Source of the DNA: Diadophis punctatus similis
Lineage: Eukaryota; Chordata; Lepidosauria; Squamata; Dipsadidae
Direction: 5' to 3'
DNA length: 64,000 nucleotides
Assembly (NCBI GenBank): GCA_023053685.1
Contig: JALIGW010000001.1
Coordinates: 48,341,859-48,405,858 of the forward strand
This document shows, in pieces, positions 61,150-64,000 of the stretch. Positions within the stretch are counted from its first letter, which is position 1. Each line of letters opens with the position of its first letter. The notes beneath the pieces were generated by a model that had not been told where the DNA came from, ran no database searches, and was given only the letters and a program-made list of their open reading frames with translations. A program made the position numbers and the translations under genes.

Positions 61150-64000
61150 TGCTTCTGATATAAATCATTTTAGTGAAATATTAACAAGTGTGAAGAAAGC
61201 ATAGGGTTAGAATGATGCTGTTGGAAACTACAGCTTCCACATAGGTTTTCTTTCCCCAAAACCCTTAAGGAAAATGCCTAATGACTTAATGTTTGTCTTC
61301 ATTTTTGCATTTTTTTAGTATTACACCCTTAGGTGGCTTGTTTACGACAAAAACATAAAACAGTAAACACCTTTACAATTTAAAACAATAATTTATTGGA
61401 ATAATTTTAAATAAGTATTAATTTATCAATAATTAAAACATAGTTATTATTCACTCTTCAAATGGTCATTGAAAGAACTTTGTGGGTTTTTTAAAAAAAT
61501 ATAATCAAGGTTGGGGACATCTGGATCTCGGGGTGGGAGAGAGATAATTCCACAGATGGAATAGTTACCATGAATGTCTGCTTCCAAGTTCCTATCCCCT
61601 AACTTTTTAAAGGGGGGACTCACGGCATTTTTCTTGGATTGCTTGGATAGCAGAAGCAGATTCTATTTGGAGAGAGAGTTCATTACACAACCTAAACCCA
61701 AGCCATGTATTGCTTTTTAGATCATTATCAACCTCTTTAATTTGAACCAGGAATAGTGCTTGTAATATTGGTGTTACATTGTTGAAGCAGCTCTCACCTG
61801 ATTACTTATTCTAAACAGTTTTTGCATAGTGTTCAAAGTCATGACTAAGAAGAGTGCATTGTAGAAATGCAATCATAAAGCAAGGGGGTGAGCGATTGGG
61901 TAGACAGGTCTTTTACATCTGTGTCACCCCAAATCAATGGGTGACACCCCCCCCTGGATGGTTTAATATAGATAATAAATAAGATGGGGAAAGGGGGGAG
62001 CAGAGATTTATGAGCCGCCCCATAAATCAGTGGCCAAATTGCTCTTGCAATTTCTATTGCAAAAAAGTGCTTCCAACTCTCCACCCTCACATGTATTCCA
62101 GCCTGACCTCTTGATGGCTGGTATCAGATGTTGCTGGGGGATATAATAGAACTAGAAGATAACACTCACCAAGTCCTGATAGAGGTCATTGAAAAACCAA
62201 TATAGTCTCTTTCCCATAACTGAGTCTGAACTCTGATTGCAAACAATCAAGAGAATGTAACTTCCGGGGCCCATTGGAACTGCAGCCGCACCATCTTCTC
62301 TAACACCACCTCTAAAGTTGAAGGAGGGTGTTGACTGCTTCAAGTCCTGCCATTTACTCGTTTGTCTGCCCTAAGGAGCCAATGAAGGGCATAGGTCAAG
62401 CCCAGATGTAGAGAGCATATGCTGTTAATTATGCCACTTTCTTAACACTCCACAAGGTCAGAATTCCACGTAGGCTTGCAGGAAGTTGTCCCAAGTAATT
62501 TCATTTGATTCTACTAAGCTGGGGATAAGATCTGAGCAAGTACAAATTAATTTATCTCTGAAATGTTTTGCAAACCTAACACAGCAATATATACATTGGG
62601 AAACAATCTTGTCCTCGTCTGTGCAGATTACATTGAAGAGCACTGCTAGATGTCAGTTTACTGATGCAATGACGTTCCAGTGATGGTTGCCATGTGGGAG
62701 GGAAAAAAATGGAATATATTTATTTGTGATTGCAATGTTTATAGTCCCCTACTCGTGCATGATTCTGGGCACCCAGTAAAAGCGGTGTAACAAGAGGAAT
62801 AAAACAGCCATCCAGGGAAAAGAAACAATTCAAATTAGTAGAACTCATTCTCAGTGGTAGGTGTGCATAGTGTCCTAGTGCAGTACTCTTGGAAAGAGCC
62901 AAGTTTTCAAGGCAGGGTCAGAGTTCTGTGGATTTTTTAGGCTTTACAAGATGACCCTGCTTAGTAGGACTCAAAGCATGCCAATTCTGTTTATTATTTA
63001 TTAAATTTATATGCTATCTATTTCACTGTAAAAAAAAGATTATTAGATTTCACTGGACAGAGACGAACAACAGAAGGCAGGCAGGCCTACAACTTGATCC
63101 ATATGGGACTTATAGATGACCACCAGTACTTTAAATTGTATTTGGAAGTCCTGATTGACCGCTGGAAGAATAAGCATGGTGAATGCCTATTAAAATGCCT
63201 TTAAATAGACATTGGGTTGATCCAACAGTTTTGATGTTTTTACTCTTCTGTGATTTGCCTGGATAATATGTATTTAATGGAATAATGATTATAATTCACA
63301 GTGTTGCTGTCCATAGGATTTGACCCACTTTGTTACAAGATTCATGTTTTGCATTGTTCTTGTTTCAGTTCTCATAGCAAAGCTCTCAGCACACGATGCA
63401 GTTATTTTTCAGTTGGCTTGTTACAAACCGACTTCCATGTGTGACTAGAATATGGATTTTCCTACTCCTAATCCAGCACCATAACCACAACAACATACCG
63501 TACTGTCACTCCACAATTCAAACCAGGTGTAGTACAAAAGTAACATCTTGGAGTTGAGCTTGGCTCCTGCTGATGCCATGGACTTTGCAATAGTATGAAA
63601 AAGGCCAATGACGTCTTCCAGGGTATCTAAAGTTTGATGCAACCCTTAAAGTAACACCAGAGGGCACCCTGTCCACCTGTAAATTTATCAAGGATTGATA
63701 ATCAACCTGAAGAATTTAAAAAACCAGTACAGTATCTTATTATTCACCACCAATTTTAGCTGTTAGAGCAAAATATTGAGAGGCTCTGTTTAAGTACTAA
63801 CTGGTACTTATACAGAATTGCCAATGAATTTATTTATATATGATGCATCCAATACATTTAGAATGCATTTTAATGTGTATCTAAATGAAAATGATTCCTT
63901 TATCTATGCATCTTAGTCATTATGTTCTAGAGGCTACTGCAACATAAATTTCATATTCCTAAACCCTATAGTTAACTCTTATTTTTACAAACAGGAGAAT
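61150..64000. other. Downstream intergenic DNA with degraded LINE-like sequence
   Basis: No gene recognised. Read on the minus strand, about 61850-62350 has PILFIIYIKPS followed by text like the YADD region of CR1-type reverse transcriptase with several stops. About 63060-63210 resembles a CR1 3' region. Both calls are weak. No RD3 exon was found. Confidence 0.4.

Noticed and set aside
61150..64000. RD3 gene, expected next by synteny
   Set aside because: None of its exons could be recognised on either strand; it probably lies beyond the window.

Overview
The window is vertebrate nuclear DNA, AT-rich, with split genes and a dense load of transposable elements. It is most likely from a squamate reptile, probably a snake. 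The evidence is many copies of a Sauria-type tRNA-derived SINE, a Bov-B/RTE LINE 3' end, CR1/L2-clade LINE ends, several hAT-type MITE families with 8-bp target duplications, L1-type elements, and a long GATA tract of the Bkm kind known from snakes. Species cannot be fixed from the sequence alone.

Three genes lie head to tail on the plus strand. (1) 1461-8202 is the 3' part of RCOR3 (REST corepressor 3): six coding exons holding the LSD1-binding linker region, the second SANT domain and the proline-rich tail, followed by a 3'UTR of about 2.4 kb ending near 10590. (2) 13480-41910 is a complete TRAF5. A CpG-rich promoter and non-coding first exon (donor after 14001) are followed by a 12-kb first intron and ten coding exons (26060-41738) that join in frame to a 558-residue protein with RING, TRAF zinc fingers, coiled coil and MATH domain. 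(3) 43330-61150 is a small gene for a serine/arginine- and lysine-rich protein, probably nuclear. It has a CpG promoter, five shared coding exons, and two alternative last exons that both continue the frame (187 or 164 residues). Gene order RCOR3-TRAF5-x matches human 1q32.3, where position x is occupied by LINC00467 (formerly C1orf97). RD3, the next gene in mammals, was not seen here.

The remaining DNA is introns and intergenic sequence. 10.6-13.3 kb holds old repeats and a 147-bp tandem repeat. TRAF5 intron 1 (14-26 kb) holds a 43-bp minisatellite, CR1/L2 ends, SINEs and hairpin-forming MITEs. 28.2-34.8 kb holds a Rex1-like LINE fragment and a 3.3-kb L1-derived element that keeps only ORF1. 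41.9-43.3 kb is repeats. 46.7-58.2 kb holds several hAT MITEs, a 95-bp alternating purine-pyrimidine tract, a second ORF1-only L1-derived element inserted into a SINE, a Bov-B end interrupted by a MITE, and the GATA/GA tract. 61.15-64 kb shows only degraded LINE-like sequence.

The three genes share no pathway: RCOR3 is a chromatin corepressor subunit, TRAF5 a TNF-receptor adaptor, and the third is unnamed. The most notable points are the third gene, which looks coding where human has a lncRNA, with its alternative C-termini, and the two ORF1-only, HAL1-like L1 derivatives with clear target-site duplications.
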